A stretch of DNA of 64,000 nt, from NCBI RefSeq assembly GCF_002099425.1, contig NW_018344226.1:1302001-1366000 (forward strand), in the 5' to 3' direction. This DNA comes from Phascolarctos cinereus (lineage: Eukaryota > Chordata > Mammalia > Diprotodontia > Phascolarctidae). Below, in pieces: positions 19,710 to 29,521 of the stretch. Below the pieces are notes generated by a model. That model saw only the letters and a program-made list of their open reading frames with translations, did no database searches and had not been told where the DNA came from. Position 1 is the stretch's first letter, and the number at the start of each line of letters is the position of its first letter. The position numbers and the translations under genes were made by a program.

Positions 19710-20418
19710 TTCTAACCAAATCCACTCCCACCCCCCCACCCACATCTTTCCACTCAGTAAACTCCAGTTGCTTCTTCTTACATCTGGGATCAAATGTAAA
19801 GTCCCCTGCTTAGCATTTAAGACTCTTCACAAACTTGCTACTTTTTCAATCTTCTTACATTTTACTCCTCTCCAGGTATTCTTTGGTCCTGCCATTTGGT
19901 CCAGCTGATTATTGGCTACCTTCTGTGCCTGGAATATACTTCCTTCTCACCTCTGCCCCTTAAAATCACTGGCTCCCCGTGGGGGCAGTGTGGCGGTACG
20001 GTGGATAGAGCACCAACCCTGAAGTCAGGAGGACCTGAGTTGAGATCCAGCCTTAGACCAAACACTTGACACATACTAGCTGTGTGATCCTGAGCAAGTC
20101 ACTTAACCCCAATTGCCTAAAAAAAAAAATCACTGGCTCCCTTCAAGACTTGGTTCAAATGTCACCTTCTTTAGGAGATCTTTTCTAGGCTCACCAGCTG
20201 CTAGTGACATCCACTCTAAAGTGACTAAAGTCAATAGAACTACTCTTTCTCTATCTTGTATCTACCGATTTATATTCATGTTGTCTCCCCCGTTAGAATG
20301 CCAAATCCTTGACTGCAGTTTTTCTCTTCCCCCCTCTTTTTGGGGGGTATTTTCAGCTCTTATCACAGTGCCTGGCACAGAGTAAATGCTTAATTAATGC
20401 TCATTGATTGATTGATTA
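19710..20418 (+). repeat. L2-clade LINE 3' end, split by a SINE
   Basis: L2 blocks at 19,710-19,977 ('ctccagttgcttcttcttac', 'aaagtcccctgcttagcatt') and 20,126-20,418 ('cactggctcccttcaagact', 'cagtgcctggcacagagtaa') are in register across a SINE. The copy ends with the TTGA-type tail 'cattgattgattgatt'. Confidence 0.85.
19978..20125 (+). repeat. WSINE1-like poly(A) SINE with perfect TSD
   Basis: Perfect 16-bp duplication 'aaaatcactggctccc' at 19,962-19,977 and 20,126-20,141. Head 'gtggatagagcaccaaccct', body 'cttgacacatactagctgtg', end 'aaccccaattgcct' and an A run. Confidence 0.93.
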
Positions 20419-20577
20419 CCTCAGCTCTTTAATTCCCTATCCTGGGTCTTAGTTGACTGAAAAAAGCAAATTTGTGTCTGCAATGAGTTTTGACAGTTTA
20501 TGAGTTTCCTTTTTATCCTGGAATCTTTTCATCTGTCCCAGGCCAACACCTCATCTCCCTGTCCCTTCTCTTCCCGG

Positions 20578-21115
20578 AATCATAGAATTTCTGAGTTTGA
20601 AAGTGCCTCAAAGGCCGTTTAGGCCAAACATATCTGAAAAAATGGGCCCCTCTAAAACATATTTGACAAGGGGACATTCAGCTTTTGCTTCAAGGCCTCC
20701 AGTGAAGAGGAACTCACTCTTTCCTGGGACAGCCCATTCAATTTTTGGAGAGCTTTCATCATTAACAAGTTTTTCTCTACATCAAGCTTAACTCTGCCTT
20801 ATGACAACTTCTACCACTGTTCCTACTTGTAACCTCTGGGGCCAAGCAGAGCTAGGTTTATTCTTCTTCCACATGAGAGCCTTTCAAGTATTTAAAGCAA
20901 TTATCCATTTTCCCTGAGCCTTTTTTTCCCCCTTAATACTCACCATGCCCAGTTAATTAATCCTCATATGACATCAACCCAAGACTCTTCACTATTCTGG
21001 TTGTCCTTTAACTTATCAGTGACCTTCCTTCATTTTCCTCAGTCATATTTTAAGACTTCCTGGCTAAATATGCAGGTTGTGTTCGATCTAAAACAGAGCC
21101 TCTGAACAAACTGAT
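20578..21115 (-). repeat. CR1/L3 LINE 3' region
   Basis: Read antisense it contains 'acctctggggccaagcagag', 'cttccacatgagagcctttc' 'aagtattt' and 'tccctgagcc'. This is the reverse of the CR1 tail that on its own strand runs 'gaaggaactggggatgttta' to 'agtatttgaag'. It is the opposite orientation to the 12.8-15.0 kb copy. Confidence 0.7.
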
Positions 21116-22004
21116 TGGCCAGCCCTGGTCTTTTAAAATATATTTTCAGCAGGTTCCAGGAAAGGTCCTCCTCCTCCCAAAGACCCCCCTCACCACCACC
21201 ACCATCATTGGCTTTTTCCTGCTGGATGAAGTTCTGCTATTAGAAATTATTTATTCCTTTAAGCTTAGCCCTATTAAAATATGCTTATCCCTGAAAGAGC
21301 CTATTAAGTTAACACCCACCAATAACACCTGAGCATGAATTAGTTTACAGAATGCTTTCTACTTGCTTACAGCAGGTCTTAAAAGATATGAGAGGTCGAT
21401 TCCAAACTCCAAGTATTTATCCCTAAAGGGCAGGACTCTGGGGTGCCAAGGGGCATCTCGAGGGCATTGGGCACTGAGTTAGGGGATAGAGGGGAAGAGA
21501 AGATTGAAGACAAATTTACCTACTTCACTATGAGAACTAAGCATTGGGTCTGTGCTGAAACCCGGTCCGTCTTGTATGCTTCCATAGATATTCTCTGTCT
21601 CAAGGTCCCTGTTTCTGCCTTCTCTGGGATTCTGCTTTCTCTCACCTCCTGGAGTCATATCAGTAGTCTCAGCCTCAGCTTAGAGCTGCCAGGGAGGGCA
21701 TAGTGAAGCCAGTGTGCTGGGCCCTCCTGGAGCAATAAAAATTGTGTCACCTTGGCCTGGAAACTGGTCCACATTGTTTTTTTTTTTTTTAATAAAGCAA
21801 GGCAGAGTGTCAGGAGAAAAACCATAAAAATGTATTGAGGTTATCTTGGAAACAAAGAAGCCCAACATATTGTTTTTATGATCATGAAAAAAAAAATCGA
21901 ATCCTCAGAATACCTCCTTCCTCCCATCCAAATCCTTCTAGGCCCAGTTCACCTCTTAACTACTCTAACCACATTGATATCTTCTCTCAGTTCAGGCCTA
22001 ATAT
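21116..22004. other. Unassigned stretch
   Basis: No gene seen. A T run at 21,778-21,790 is followed by 'aataaagcaagg'. The 86-codon frame at 21,443-21,703 has no recognisable domain. Confidence 0.35.
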
Positions 22005-22061
22005 TCAGTTCAATATAATTCAATTCAATTCATCTAAATTCAATTCAATTCAATTCAATTA
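22005..22061. repeat. (CAATT)n simple repeat
   Basis: Imperfect CAATT units interrupted once by 'catctaaatt'. Confidence 0.9.
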
Positions 22062-22119
22062 AAAGCTATACCAGTGTCAAGGAAAACAAGTGCTCTATAT
22101 GGCACTATAACATGTTCAA

Positions 22120-22250
22120 TTAAGCAGTAAACATTGCTTAAGCAGAGGTTAGCCAGAGAACTGTACTAGGCCTTGAGGGAGATACAAAGTTTTGTTAAGA
22201 CATGATTCTTGTCCTCAAGAAACTCCTGGTTTAATAGGGCACTATAAGAA
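22120..22250 (-). repeat. L2-clade 3' tail
   Basis: 'gtactaggccttgagggaga', 'tcttgtcctcaagaaactcc' and 'tggtttaatagggc' match the reverse complement of the L2 terminal block. Confidence 0.5.
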
Positions 22251-22344
22251 CCACACTGCCTAGTTCTGTTTCCTATTTGTTTTATGTATGTTACTTCTGT
22301 CCATTAACTAGACATTGTGATGCAGTAGAAAGAATTCTCAACTG

Positions 22345-22386
22345 GAGTTAGTCAATAAACATTTATTAAGTGCCTACTATGTGCCT
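22345..22386 (-). repeat. L2-clade 3' terminus
   Basis: 'agtcaataaacatttattaa' 'gtgcctactatgtgcc' is the exact reversed L2 end. It is then cut short by a pyrimidine tract. Confidence 0.7.
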
Positions 22387-22472
22387 GTCTTCCCTCTTTC
22401 CTTCCTTCCTTTGTTTTTCCTTCTTTCCTTCCTCCCCCTCTTTCCCTCCCTTCTCTCCCTCTTCTCCCTCAT
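22387..22472. repeat. Polypyrimidine tract (CCTT/CCCT-rich)
   Basis: About 85 bp of almost pure C and T on the + strand with irregular CTTC and TCCC units. A mirror-type tract of this kind can adopt triplex structure in principle. Confidence 0.85.
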
Positions 22473-23148
22473 ACTCTCTTACCTGTGGGTGCTCTGCCCA
22501 AAGGAATATAAACTTTGATCCCTGAAACTTCACAAGATATCTTGGAGTTTACAGGCTAGGTTTCTTTCTTTTCTTTCCCCTACTTACCTATTTTATCATT
22601 AAAAAAAACCCCCAAAAACTAGGGCAACTGACTCTTTTGCCCTATGTAATTTCATTTATGATTTCTTAAAATATAGCATTGGAAGCCCAGGCTTTAATAA
22701 AGCCCATTGGGATTCAAATAGAGCTACTTGGCATGCTGTTAAACCCAAATCACTCTGGCTCTCACTGATTGGCCAACAGTAAGTTCCAGCCCAAGTCTCA
22801 CTTGGTCATTGTTTGGGTTCTGATGGTGTTAGCTAAATAGATAAATAGCAATTGTTTTGACTAGGTAAAAGAGGTCATTTTTTTTGCCTCAATTTCTTAC
22901 CTATCCTTAATCACCAAGTGGGCATTGCCTCTGACAAACTGAGACCTGGGAAAGACCTTGACTTAAAAAGGCCAATGTCTCCCACTGCACTGGGGCCATC
23001 TCCAGTCTTCCTAATTTATATCTTGCCACCAGACCAAGATGGCTCCAGAAGAGAGAGTGAGGCTGGTGACCTTAGTTAAATCTAATTCACTTGCAAGTCA
23101 AGGCATCACCCTCCTGATGTCATTGATCCTCTTTGAGAATGTAGGACA
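22473..23148. other. Unassigned stretch
   Basis: No gene or interspersed repeat is recognised. A short ORF starting near 23,039 runs into the AAC repeat and is not credible. Confidence 0.35.
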
Positions 23149-23211
23149 AACAACAACAACAACTACTACTACTACTAATAATAATAACAACAACAACAAC
23201 AACAACGATAA
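23149..23211. repeat. Compound (CAA)/(CTA)/(ATA) trinucleotide repeat
   Basis: CAA units are followed by ACT, then AATA, then CAA units again, a compound microsatellite. It sits directly before an antisense L2 tail. Confidence 0.9.
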
Positions 23212-23214
23212 CAC

Positions 23215-23290
23215 TGTGCTAATAGCTAGGGATAAATAAAGAGGCAAAAGACAATCCCTGCCCTCAAGGAGTTTACAATGGAATGGATCC
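23215..23290 (-). repeat. L2-clade 3' tail
   Basis: 'agctagggataaataaagag' then 'acaatccctgccctcaagga' 'gtttacaatgg' is the reversed L2 terminal block. Confidence 0.6.
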
Positions 23291-23294
23291 TTAG

Positions 23295-23437
23295 TTCAAA
23301 TACGTCCATTACTAGCTATATAAGCTTGGGAAAATCATTTACTCTTTCTGGGTCCCAGTTTCCTCATCTGTAAAATTAGGAGGTGAGACTAGATGGCCTC
23401 CCTGGTCTTTTACATCTTTAAATCTGTGATTCTAAGG
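23295..23437 (+). repeat. MIR3-like SINE 3' part
   Basis: 'tttcctcatctgtaaaatta' 'ggaggtgagactagatggcc' then 'atctgtgattctaag' is the MIR3-like ending, with a decayed CORE upstream. Confidence 0.7.
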
Positions 23438-23449
23438 CAGAGAGAAGCC

Positions 23450-23545
23450 TTTACTTATATATCTCTTGTGTTCCCCAAGCGTCTAGAACACTCCTAAGCA
23501 CACAGTAGTCAATCAATAAACACTTGCTAATTGGTTGATTGGGAA
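23450..23545 (+). repeat. L2-clade 3' tail
   Basis: 'tcttgtgttccccaagcgtc', 'cacagtagtcaatcaataaa' and 'cacttgctaattggttgatt' match an L2 terminus. Confidence 0.6.
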
Positions 23546-24344
23546 GTTTAACCTTTTCTTTACCAATGGCCAGCTAAGTGTCATGACAGGTCTTTAATCT
23601 CATGGTTTCCAATACGCTAATAAATGATACAGAATCATGTTTCTCTTCTCACTTCTGTCCTTAGCCCAGATTCTCAGTATCAAATCATCATTATCAAAAT
23701 ATTTGGATTTGCCCTTGGAATAAGTTGCCCTGAGTAACATTTTAGCCAAGGGAGTTAGCAAGTTGCGTTTCTCAACTCCATCACATTTCGGTTTCATGAA
23801 ATAAATAATAGCCTTTTGAGTCTGGGTCTTAGCTATGAATAGCTTCTCTTCTCATAATTTCATTTTATATTTATTCCCTAAAATGACAGATTGAAAGGCA
23901 TCACCTAGCAACTGGCACATGTTTCTCTTGTGGTCTAGTTACTTAAAATGATTGACTATTGCTATCTGTTCCTTTGACTGTTCTGGTCAAAAATGGCTAC
24001 ACCAGATTCTATAAATAGTTATCTCTTTACATGGATTTAAAGCATTGTGCTCCAATGAATTCGTTTTTCAGAGTTGCACTGATCATTTTTACATCTATGA
24101 ATGTATATCTTACTTCCCACAAGGACTAGTAGATTGGAACAGTTCCAGGATTTTATACCATATGGTTGCTTTATTAGTTCTGATATTTCATCTCTGCCGT
24201 TGGCCTGAGTCTCCTTTTGGAACCGGGGACAGCTATAAAGGAATCTGAAAAAAGATGAGCAAAGACGTAATTTTATAACTCTTCCTGTGGATTTCCGGTA
24301 GATTGCTCTGTCACACAAAATTAATGCTTTGCACTTTAAAAGAT
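23546..24344. other. Unassigned stretch
   Basis: No gene or repeat family is recognised. Overlapping short ORFs lie on both strands at 24,037-24,318. Confidence 0.35.
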
Positions 24345-24490
24345 CCTTTCATTCCAGAACCTCAAAGAACTTTATAAATAAATAAGCACTATTATCCACA
24401 TTTTACAGGTGGAGACCGAGGCGCAAAGCTGTTAATATCAAACCATGAATCTAGTGGCAAAGAGAAAAGAAATCTGATCCAATGTAACTC
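24345..24490 (-). repeat. MIR SINE, decayed
   Basis: 'tcaaagaactttataaataa' and 'ccacattttacaggtggaga' 'ccgaggcgcaaag' form the antisense MIR pattern. Confidence 0.55.
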
Positions 24491-24555
24491 ATTTAAAAAT
24501 AAGTTGGATTGCTCTTCACATTTTATCTATTTTTTAAAATTTAATTTAATATTTT

Positions 24556-24775
24556 AGACTGGGTCTCCCCATTTTTTGCAGGCTTTGAGCTGTTCCCTTT
24601 TCAACCCGGTCCAGGCCACCCCCTCCATAGGATAGGGGCTCACCATATTGGTGTTGGACTGGGGGGGGGGATGACGACGACACTCAGTTAACTTTAGGCC
24701 TACTATAGCTCAGAACTCCATCAACTTTAGATTCCCCGGTAGCAGAGATTATAGGTATGCATCACAATGCCTGGT
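24556..24775 (-). pseudogene. 7SL (SRP) RNA retropseudogene
   Basis: The + strand follows the reverse complement of 7SL RNA from 3' end to 5' end. It starts 'agactgggtctcccc' (7SL end: GGGGTCT region). It then has 'ccggtccaggccacccc' (S-domain), 'ggctcaccatattggtgttg', 'tagctcagaactcc' and finally 'ccggtagcagagattatagg' 'tatgcatcacaatgcctgg', matching the reversed 5' Alu domain. It is shorter than the ~300-nt RNA and has several small deletions. AT-rich sequence at 24,530-24,555 could be a decayed poly(A) tail in the matching orientation. Marsupials are not known for 7SL-derived SINEs, so a single retropseudogene is the simplest reading. Confidence 0.75.
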
Positions 24776-24959
24776 GATCTTGCATATATATATATATGTA
24801 AAATTAGTGTTGTTGTAAAAGCATATCAGATACTGGACTCATTCCAATAATTAGACCATACTCTCTTCAGAAATTATTATATTATGCAGACAGCTGTCTG
24901 GGAGGTCTTTCCCCTCTGTTTCTTTTAGCTATATCCCATAAAATTCAGGTGTATTCCAA

Positions 24960-25275
24960 TTTCTTTGGTTTATGAGTTGACCCAAAGGACAACAAAAGGA
25001 TGTATGGTGGATACAAGTAGCAAGGCAGGATATTTCCAATGATGATCTACATGCAAGAAACAGGGAAAGGGATATCATTGAGGAGATATAATGTTGGAAA
25101 AGGAGATGGGTTGGTTATGCGGAAAGAGCTGGGAAGAACTGATGGAATGTTTTGTATAGTCAACTGTTCACAAAATTAAAAAAAAATCTAGTAGAAGGAT
25201 ATCAGCATTTTGGATAGATTTGCTATAGGTTATCAATAGAAGAACATGGACAAGTGTGACAAATGAAAAATCCTG
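24960..25275 (+). repeat. LINE ORF C-terminal relic, probably RTE clade
   Basis: One frame reads RRWVGYAERAGKN, and a later one reads EEHGQV after a decayed GRP-like region. This resembles the conserved RRWVGHVMRA..DRW and W..VAQ.R..W tail of RTE-type LINEs. Stops and shifts are frequent. Confidence 0.4.
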
Positions 25276-26005
25276 AGAGACAGAATTTCACTAACAATCA
25301 ATAAATCCATGATCAATGGCTTTTCTTGATAACCAGAGATAAAAGATGTGGAGAGCCTGAAACTTTAAATAATCTTTGAAAGGGAATTCCCTTAGCAATG
25401 CTGATTGGTGGGCATTTAATGTGGAGATGGGCTAGAAGTCTTCAGCTCCTCATGCTTGATCATGAGACTCATCTGTCTCTAGCAATCTGGACAAGGGAAT
25501 CCATCTCTAAACAGACCATTCTGGTTGTTTTTCTCCTTCATGAGCTGGGTCACTCTAAACTCTAATGGTGGGATACAGGGACAGGGGCTCTTCTCCTTAG
25601 GGTAAAAACCTATCCAGACTGGATTCTGTTTACACTCCAAACAGAAGGTCTCCTAGTTGGGTGGGGTCTGGGCTAAGATTAAAAAAGCAGAGGGCTAGGA
25701 CAATCTCATCAATCAGTCAGGTCCTCCAGAGAGTGACTTTTTACTGGGGCTAGGACTTACATGAGGAAATAAAGGAGAAAAGCCTAGATCCTAATTTAAC
25801 AATTAGTTATCAATATAATAATAAAATAATTTCTCCCACAAGAATCACGAAGGTTGAGAAGGCAAGCATGGATTTTGATCTGTATAGCTGAAGGGAATGT
25901 CTACATCTCTGAGATCCTAGAAGTAATGCAATATTGTAGTACTCCATATATCTGTACTTAAAGAAAAAATAAATTCCCTAGATCCTGCTTACTCATTTAT
26001 GGTTC
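25276..26005. other. Unassigned stretch, possibly old LTR-type sequence
   Basis: The region 25,390-25,850 has a composition and motif order that recall an LTR. No paired ends, primer site or duplication can be shown, so no element is called. Confidence 0.25.
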
Positions 26006-26110
26006 ACAGCAATCAATGAGCATTTATTAAGTGACTGTGCTAGGTGTTGGGGATGGAAAGGCAGAAATGAGAGCTCCTCTTCTTCAAGAGTAGACATTCT
26101 ATAGGGAATT
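26006..26110 (-). repeat. L2-clade 3' tail
   Basis: 'caatcaatgagcatttatta' 'agtgactgtgctaggtgttg' 'gggatgg' is the reversed L2 end. Confidence 0.7.
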
Positions 26111-26144
26111 CCTGGGGGTAGAAGGTTTTATTTTTCATCTTGAC

Positions 26145-26205
26145 CTCAGGCACAGAGCTTTGTACACAGTAGGGCATAATGAATACATACTTAATTGATT
26201 TAAAT
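26145..26205 (+). repeat. L2-clade 3' terminus
   Basis: 'caggcacagagctttgtaca' 'cagtagggcataatgaatac' 'atacttaattgattt' is an L2 end in the opposite orientation to the copy just upstream. Confidence 0.55.
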
Positions 26206-27109
26206 ATGTATAAAGATAAACTCATCCTCTGGGCAAAGAACCTCCCCAGTTACATTATTGTGTACATAAAACCATCAAAGGCAAAACCAGCACATAATTT
26301 GTTAATGAGTTAAAAGATCATAGAAGATAAACCTTTTTAGAAGGAATCCACAGAAGCTTGGGCTTTTCAATGCTAACATTTACTTTGAAATAAGACAGAA
26401 TCCTAGAATTTTTTTTTTTTTAGGGACCAGGCAAGCTGGACAAATTGCAAAATGGATCTAATCCCAAAGGAATGTAGTTTCTGGCATAACAGTATAAGTT
26501 TCCATATAGTTATTTGCTTTGTGGTTCTCATTTTGAGCATTATTATTATTTTACTACAAAATTATAATCTCTTTAATTTCTTAAATCACATGGTTTTAAA
26601 AGGGGTTTTGTTTATTTGTTTGTTTTTGGTATGTGTAAGTGTGATTGTTTATTATGTTTTCAAGCCACTTTTTTAGTCCAGGGAGAATGCTGCTTTAGTT
26701 TGATGATGTAGGTCAGTAGCAAAATAGTTTAGTTACACATCAGTGGCAAAATAGGGTTTGATTTACAGAAAATAGCTTTACAGACACCTTTTCAGTAATA
26801 CATCTTTTCCATCAAGTGAGCTACTCCAATATTGCTTGCTGAAGTTCCTTTGCTTACAGTGGGTCTGCCAGCAATCAGGTGAGCAATTGCAGCACTTTGA
26901 GGAGGAAGAATGATATTATTGTTATGTTCCTAATATAATTTAGTTCTAATTAAAAGCATATCATTCTGCTTCCAAGGGAAAAAAAAGTCCAGCAAGGGAG
27001 TAGGTGTATATTCTAGTAGTAAAATAAAGTCCATTTGTATTAGGAAGTGAAAGAAGCTAAGTCAAGACAAGTATGAGGACACCTTTTAAACTGATTTTTG
27101 TTTCCATTC
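26206..27109. other. Unassigned stretch
   Basis: Includes a 74-codon hydrophobic frame at 26,452-26,676. It is AT-rich, with no family signature and no supporting start or splice context. A T run lies at 26,409-26,421. Confidence 0.35.
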
Positions 27110-27694
27110 TCTACTTAGCTGTCAAAGCAAACTTCCTGAAACACAGGTCCAATCATATATCTTCACCCCACCCCCACCCTCATCCCCACCCTCTGTCCCC
27201 CAGTCGCCCCTTGCGACTCCTCTCACTTCAAGGATCAAATAGAAATCCTCTGGAATTCAAAGCCCTTCACGCCTCCTCCCCATCCCTAACTCCCTTTTAG
27301 TTTTATATCTACTTCCATCCAGTGACGCTGGCCTCTTTGCTGTTCCTCAAACAAGACACTCCATACCTCTACATAAACCTGGAATGTCCCTTATACCTGG
27401 ACTGTTCTCTCTCCTCATCTCTACTTCCTGGCTTCCCTGAAGACCCAGCTAAAACTGTACCTTTTACTGGGAGTCCTCCCCAATCCCAGTTAATTCTAGC
27501 GCCTTTCCTTTGTTGATTTTTCCTACTATCTTGTATCTGCTTTATACATGTCCGTTTGCGTATTCCCTCCTCGGTTAGATTGTGAGCTCCCAGGGGGTAG
27601 GGACTGCCTTTTGCCTTTTTTTTTTCCCCCATCCCTAAACCTTAGCACAATGTCTGACTCATAAAAGGTGCTTAATAAATGCTTATTGACTGAC
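27110..27694 (+). repeat. L2-clade LINE 3' end, long copy
   Basis: Runs from 'cagtcgccccttgcgactcc' 'tctcacttcaagg' through 'tgacgctggcctctttgctg', 'gattgtgagctcccaggggg' and 'ttagcacaatgtctgactc' to 'aataaatgcttattgactga'. One of the better preserved L2 ends here. Confidence 0.85.
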
Positions 27695-27801
27695 TTCTTT
27701 CAGTTTTAACAGTTTTATTTTGATAGGAGACATTTCCTCAAACCCACAAACAAGTCCCTTTACAGAGTACATTAACAGTAAGCTTTAAAATCATTAACAG
27801 A

Positions 27802-27946
27802 GGGGGCAGCTTGCAGTGGCTACAGCACTGGCCCTGAAGTCAGAAGAACCTGAGTTCAAATCCGGCCTCAGACCAAACACTTGACACTTACTAGCTGTGT
27901 GACCCTGGGCAGGTCACTTAACTCCAATTGCCTAAAAAATAAAAAT
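27802..27946 (+). repeat. WSINE1-like poly(A) SINE with perfect TSD
   Basis: Perfect 15-bp duplication 'aaaatcattaacaga' at 27,787-27,801 and 27,947-27,961. Body 'cactggccctgaagtcagaa' to 'actccaattgcct' with an A-rich tail. Its 3' half and downstream duplication are then repeated in inverted form. Confidence 0.93.
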
Positions 27947-28047
27947 AAAATCATTAACAGAAAGGAGGGATGCTTTCTGTTAATGATTTTATTTTTATTT
28001 TTTAGGCAATTGGAGTTAAGTGACCTGCCCAGGGTCACACAGCTAGT
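27890..28047. repeat. Perfect 74-bp inverted repeat with 10-bp spacer
   Basis: The arm at 27,890-27,963 is the exact reverse complement of 27,974-28,047. The spacer is 'ggagggatgc'. The arm comprises the SINE 3' half from 'actagctgtgtgaccc', its A-rich tail, the target duplication and two more bases. Because the duplication is included, the inversion arose after the SINE inserted. A transcript across it on either strand would fold into a long perfect hairpin. Confidence 0.97.
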
Positions 28048-28096
28048 TTAACATGGATTATTATAATTAACAGTATTGTCATATTTTCTTTTTTAG

Positions 28097-28333
28097 GAAG
28101 CTAGGTGGTATAATCTAGACCTGGAGTCAGAAAGACTTGAGTTCAAATGCAGCCTCCGGAACTAACTGTATGACCCTGTGTCACTTAACCATTGTTTACC
28201 TCAGTTTCCTCATTTGTAAAATGGGGATAATAAGAGTATCTACCTTCTCTCTGGTTGTTGTGAGGATCAAATGAGATAATATTTGTAAAGTGCTTTGCAA
28301 AATTTAAGCACTACATAAATGCTACTTATTTTG
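28097..28333 (+). repeat. CORE-SINE with MIR-type tail
   Basis: Head 'gaagctaggtggtataatct', 'gagttcaaatgcagcctc', 'cctcatttgtaaaatgggga', tail 'gaggatcaaatgagataata' and 'aagtgctttgcaaaatttaa' to 'ataaatgctacttatttt'. Nearly full length. Confidence 0.85.
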
Positions 28334-28503
28334 CACTGCTGTAATCATTGTACATAGTCCTTTGATTCTGTTTTCTTCACTCCACATTGCTTCATATAAG
28401 TTTTCCCATGTGTCTCCAAATTCTTCCCAACCATTATTTCATAAGGTAAAGTAATAGTTATTACATTCATCAATTCCTAACATATCCCCTCCCTACCTGT
28501 CCA
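28334..28503 (-). repeat. L1 fragment (ORF2 end/3' UTR), first part
   Basis: Antisense 'cattgtacatagtcctttga' 'ttctgttttcttcactccac' and 'cttcccaaccattatttcat' is marsupial L1 text. It is continued at 29,163-29,285 beyond a SINE and an L2 tail. Confidence 0.65.
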
Positions 28504-28505
28504 GA

Positions 28506-28738
28506 GGGCAGCTAGGTGGTGAAGTGGATAGAGCACTGGGTTGGAAGACTTGTCTTTCAGAGTTCAAATCTGGCCTCTGACACTTACTAGCCCTGTGACC
28601 CTAGGCAAGCTACTTACCGCGGAGTGCCTCAGTTTCCTCATCTGTAAAATGAGCTGGAGAAGGAAATGACAAAGCACTCTAGCATCTTTACTGAGAAAAC
28701 CTCAAATGCGGTTAAGCAGAGTCAGACATTACAAAAAG
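28506..28738 (+). repeat. Mar1-like CORE-SINE
   Basis: Head 'gggcagctaggtggtgaagt' 'ggatagagcactgggttgg', CORE 'agccctgtgaccctaggcaa', 'gctggagaaggaaatgacaa' and end 'gcagagtcagacattac'. Confidence 0.88.
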
Positions 28739-28747
28739 AACTGGAAC

Positions 28748-29160
28748 TACAATGCCACCACCTTCCCAGCCTTTTAACGCTTTACTCCCCTCTTTGTATT
28801 CTATGATCCAGCAACACTGGCCTGTTCATCTCATCGGCCATCTCTCCTGCCTTTGCACAGGCTGACCTTAAGCCTAAAATGCCCTTCCTCCTCAACTCTA
28901 CTTCTTAGCAAGATTCAGCTCAATCCTCTCTTCTGCTGGATGACTATTACAGTTCCCTCACTGCCCCCAACCCCAGCTATTAGTGCTTTCCTTCTGACAT
29001 CATCTTCCATCTACTCTGAGTGTATATTGCATGTGCCTAGTTATTAAGTGTCTCCTCCATTAGAATGTGAGCTCCTTGAGGGCAGGGGCCTTACACCCTC
29101 AGCACTTAAGTATAGTGCCTGGCACATACGGAGTGCTTAATAGATACTTTTTGACTTGAT
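28748..29160 (+). repeat. L2-clade LINE 3' end inside L1 text
   Basis: 'tgatccagcaacactggcct', 'gaatgtgagctccttgaggg', 'ctcagcacttaagtatagtg' 'cctggcacatac' and 'ttaatagatactttttgact'. The L1 fragment resumes immediately afterwards. Confidence 0.85.
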
Positions 29161-29162
29161 TT

Positions 29163-29285
29163 ATGAACCATTCAGCCATTCCCTAAACATTGGGGACCTC
29201 TTGTTCCTAGCTTCCTGCTATCACTGTTATAAACATTTTTGTACAAATGGGTTTACTCTGAACACTTCTTTGAAAAATCATCATA
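29163..29285 (-). repeat. L1 fragment, second part
   Basis: 'accattcagccattccctaa' 'acattggggac' and 'tgttataaacatttttgtac' are the next L1 blocks expected after the piece ending at 28,503. Confidence 0.65.
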
Positions 29286-29287
29286 TT

Positions 29288-29521
29288 TTGTTGTTGTCAT
29301 TGTTCAGTTGTGTCTGACTCTTTGGGACCCCATTTGGGGTTTTCTTGGCAAAGATAATGGAATGGTTTGCCATTTCCTCTAGCTCATGAAGCAAATAGGG
29401 TTAAGTCACTTGCCCAAGGTCACACAGCTAGTAAGTGTTGAAGGCCAGATTTGAATGTAGGAAGAACAATCTTTGTGACTCCAGGCTCTGGTGTTCTATC
29501 TACTGCACTAAGTAGCTGCCC
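29288..29521 (-). repeat. Mar1-like CORE-SINE with approximate TSD
   Basis: Antisense from 'ttgttgttgtcattgttcag' through 'cccatttggggttttcttgg', 'gttaagtcacttgcccaagg' to 'taagtagctgcccc'. Flanks 'atcatcatatttt' and 'atcatcttatata' are a decayed duplication. Confidence 0.85.

Noticed and set aside
23149-23211. Regular trinucleotide array resembling a repeat-spacer structure
   Set aside because: It is a compound microsatellite. There is no repeat-spacer pattern, so it is not a CRISPR array, and the genome is eukaryotic.
26452-26676. 74-codon hydrophobic frame resembling a membrane protein
   Set aside because: AT-rich DNA readily gives Ile/Leu/Phe-rich frames. There is no conserved motif or supporting context.
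27369-27632. 87-codon minus-strand frame
   Set aside because: Antisense of an L2 3' end.
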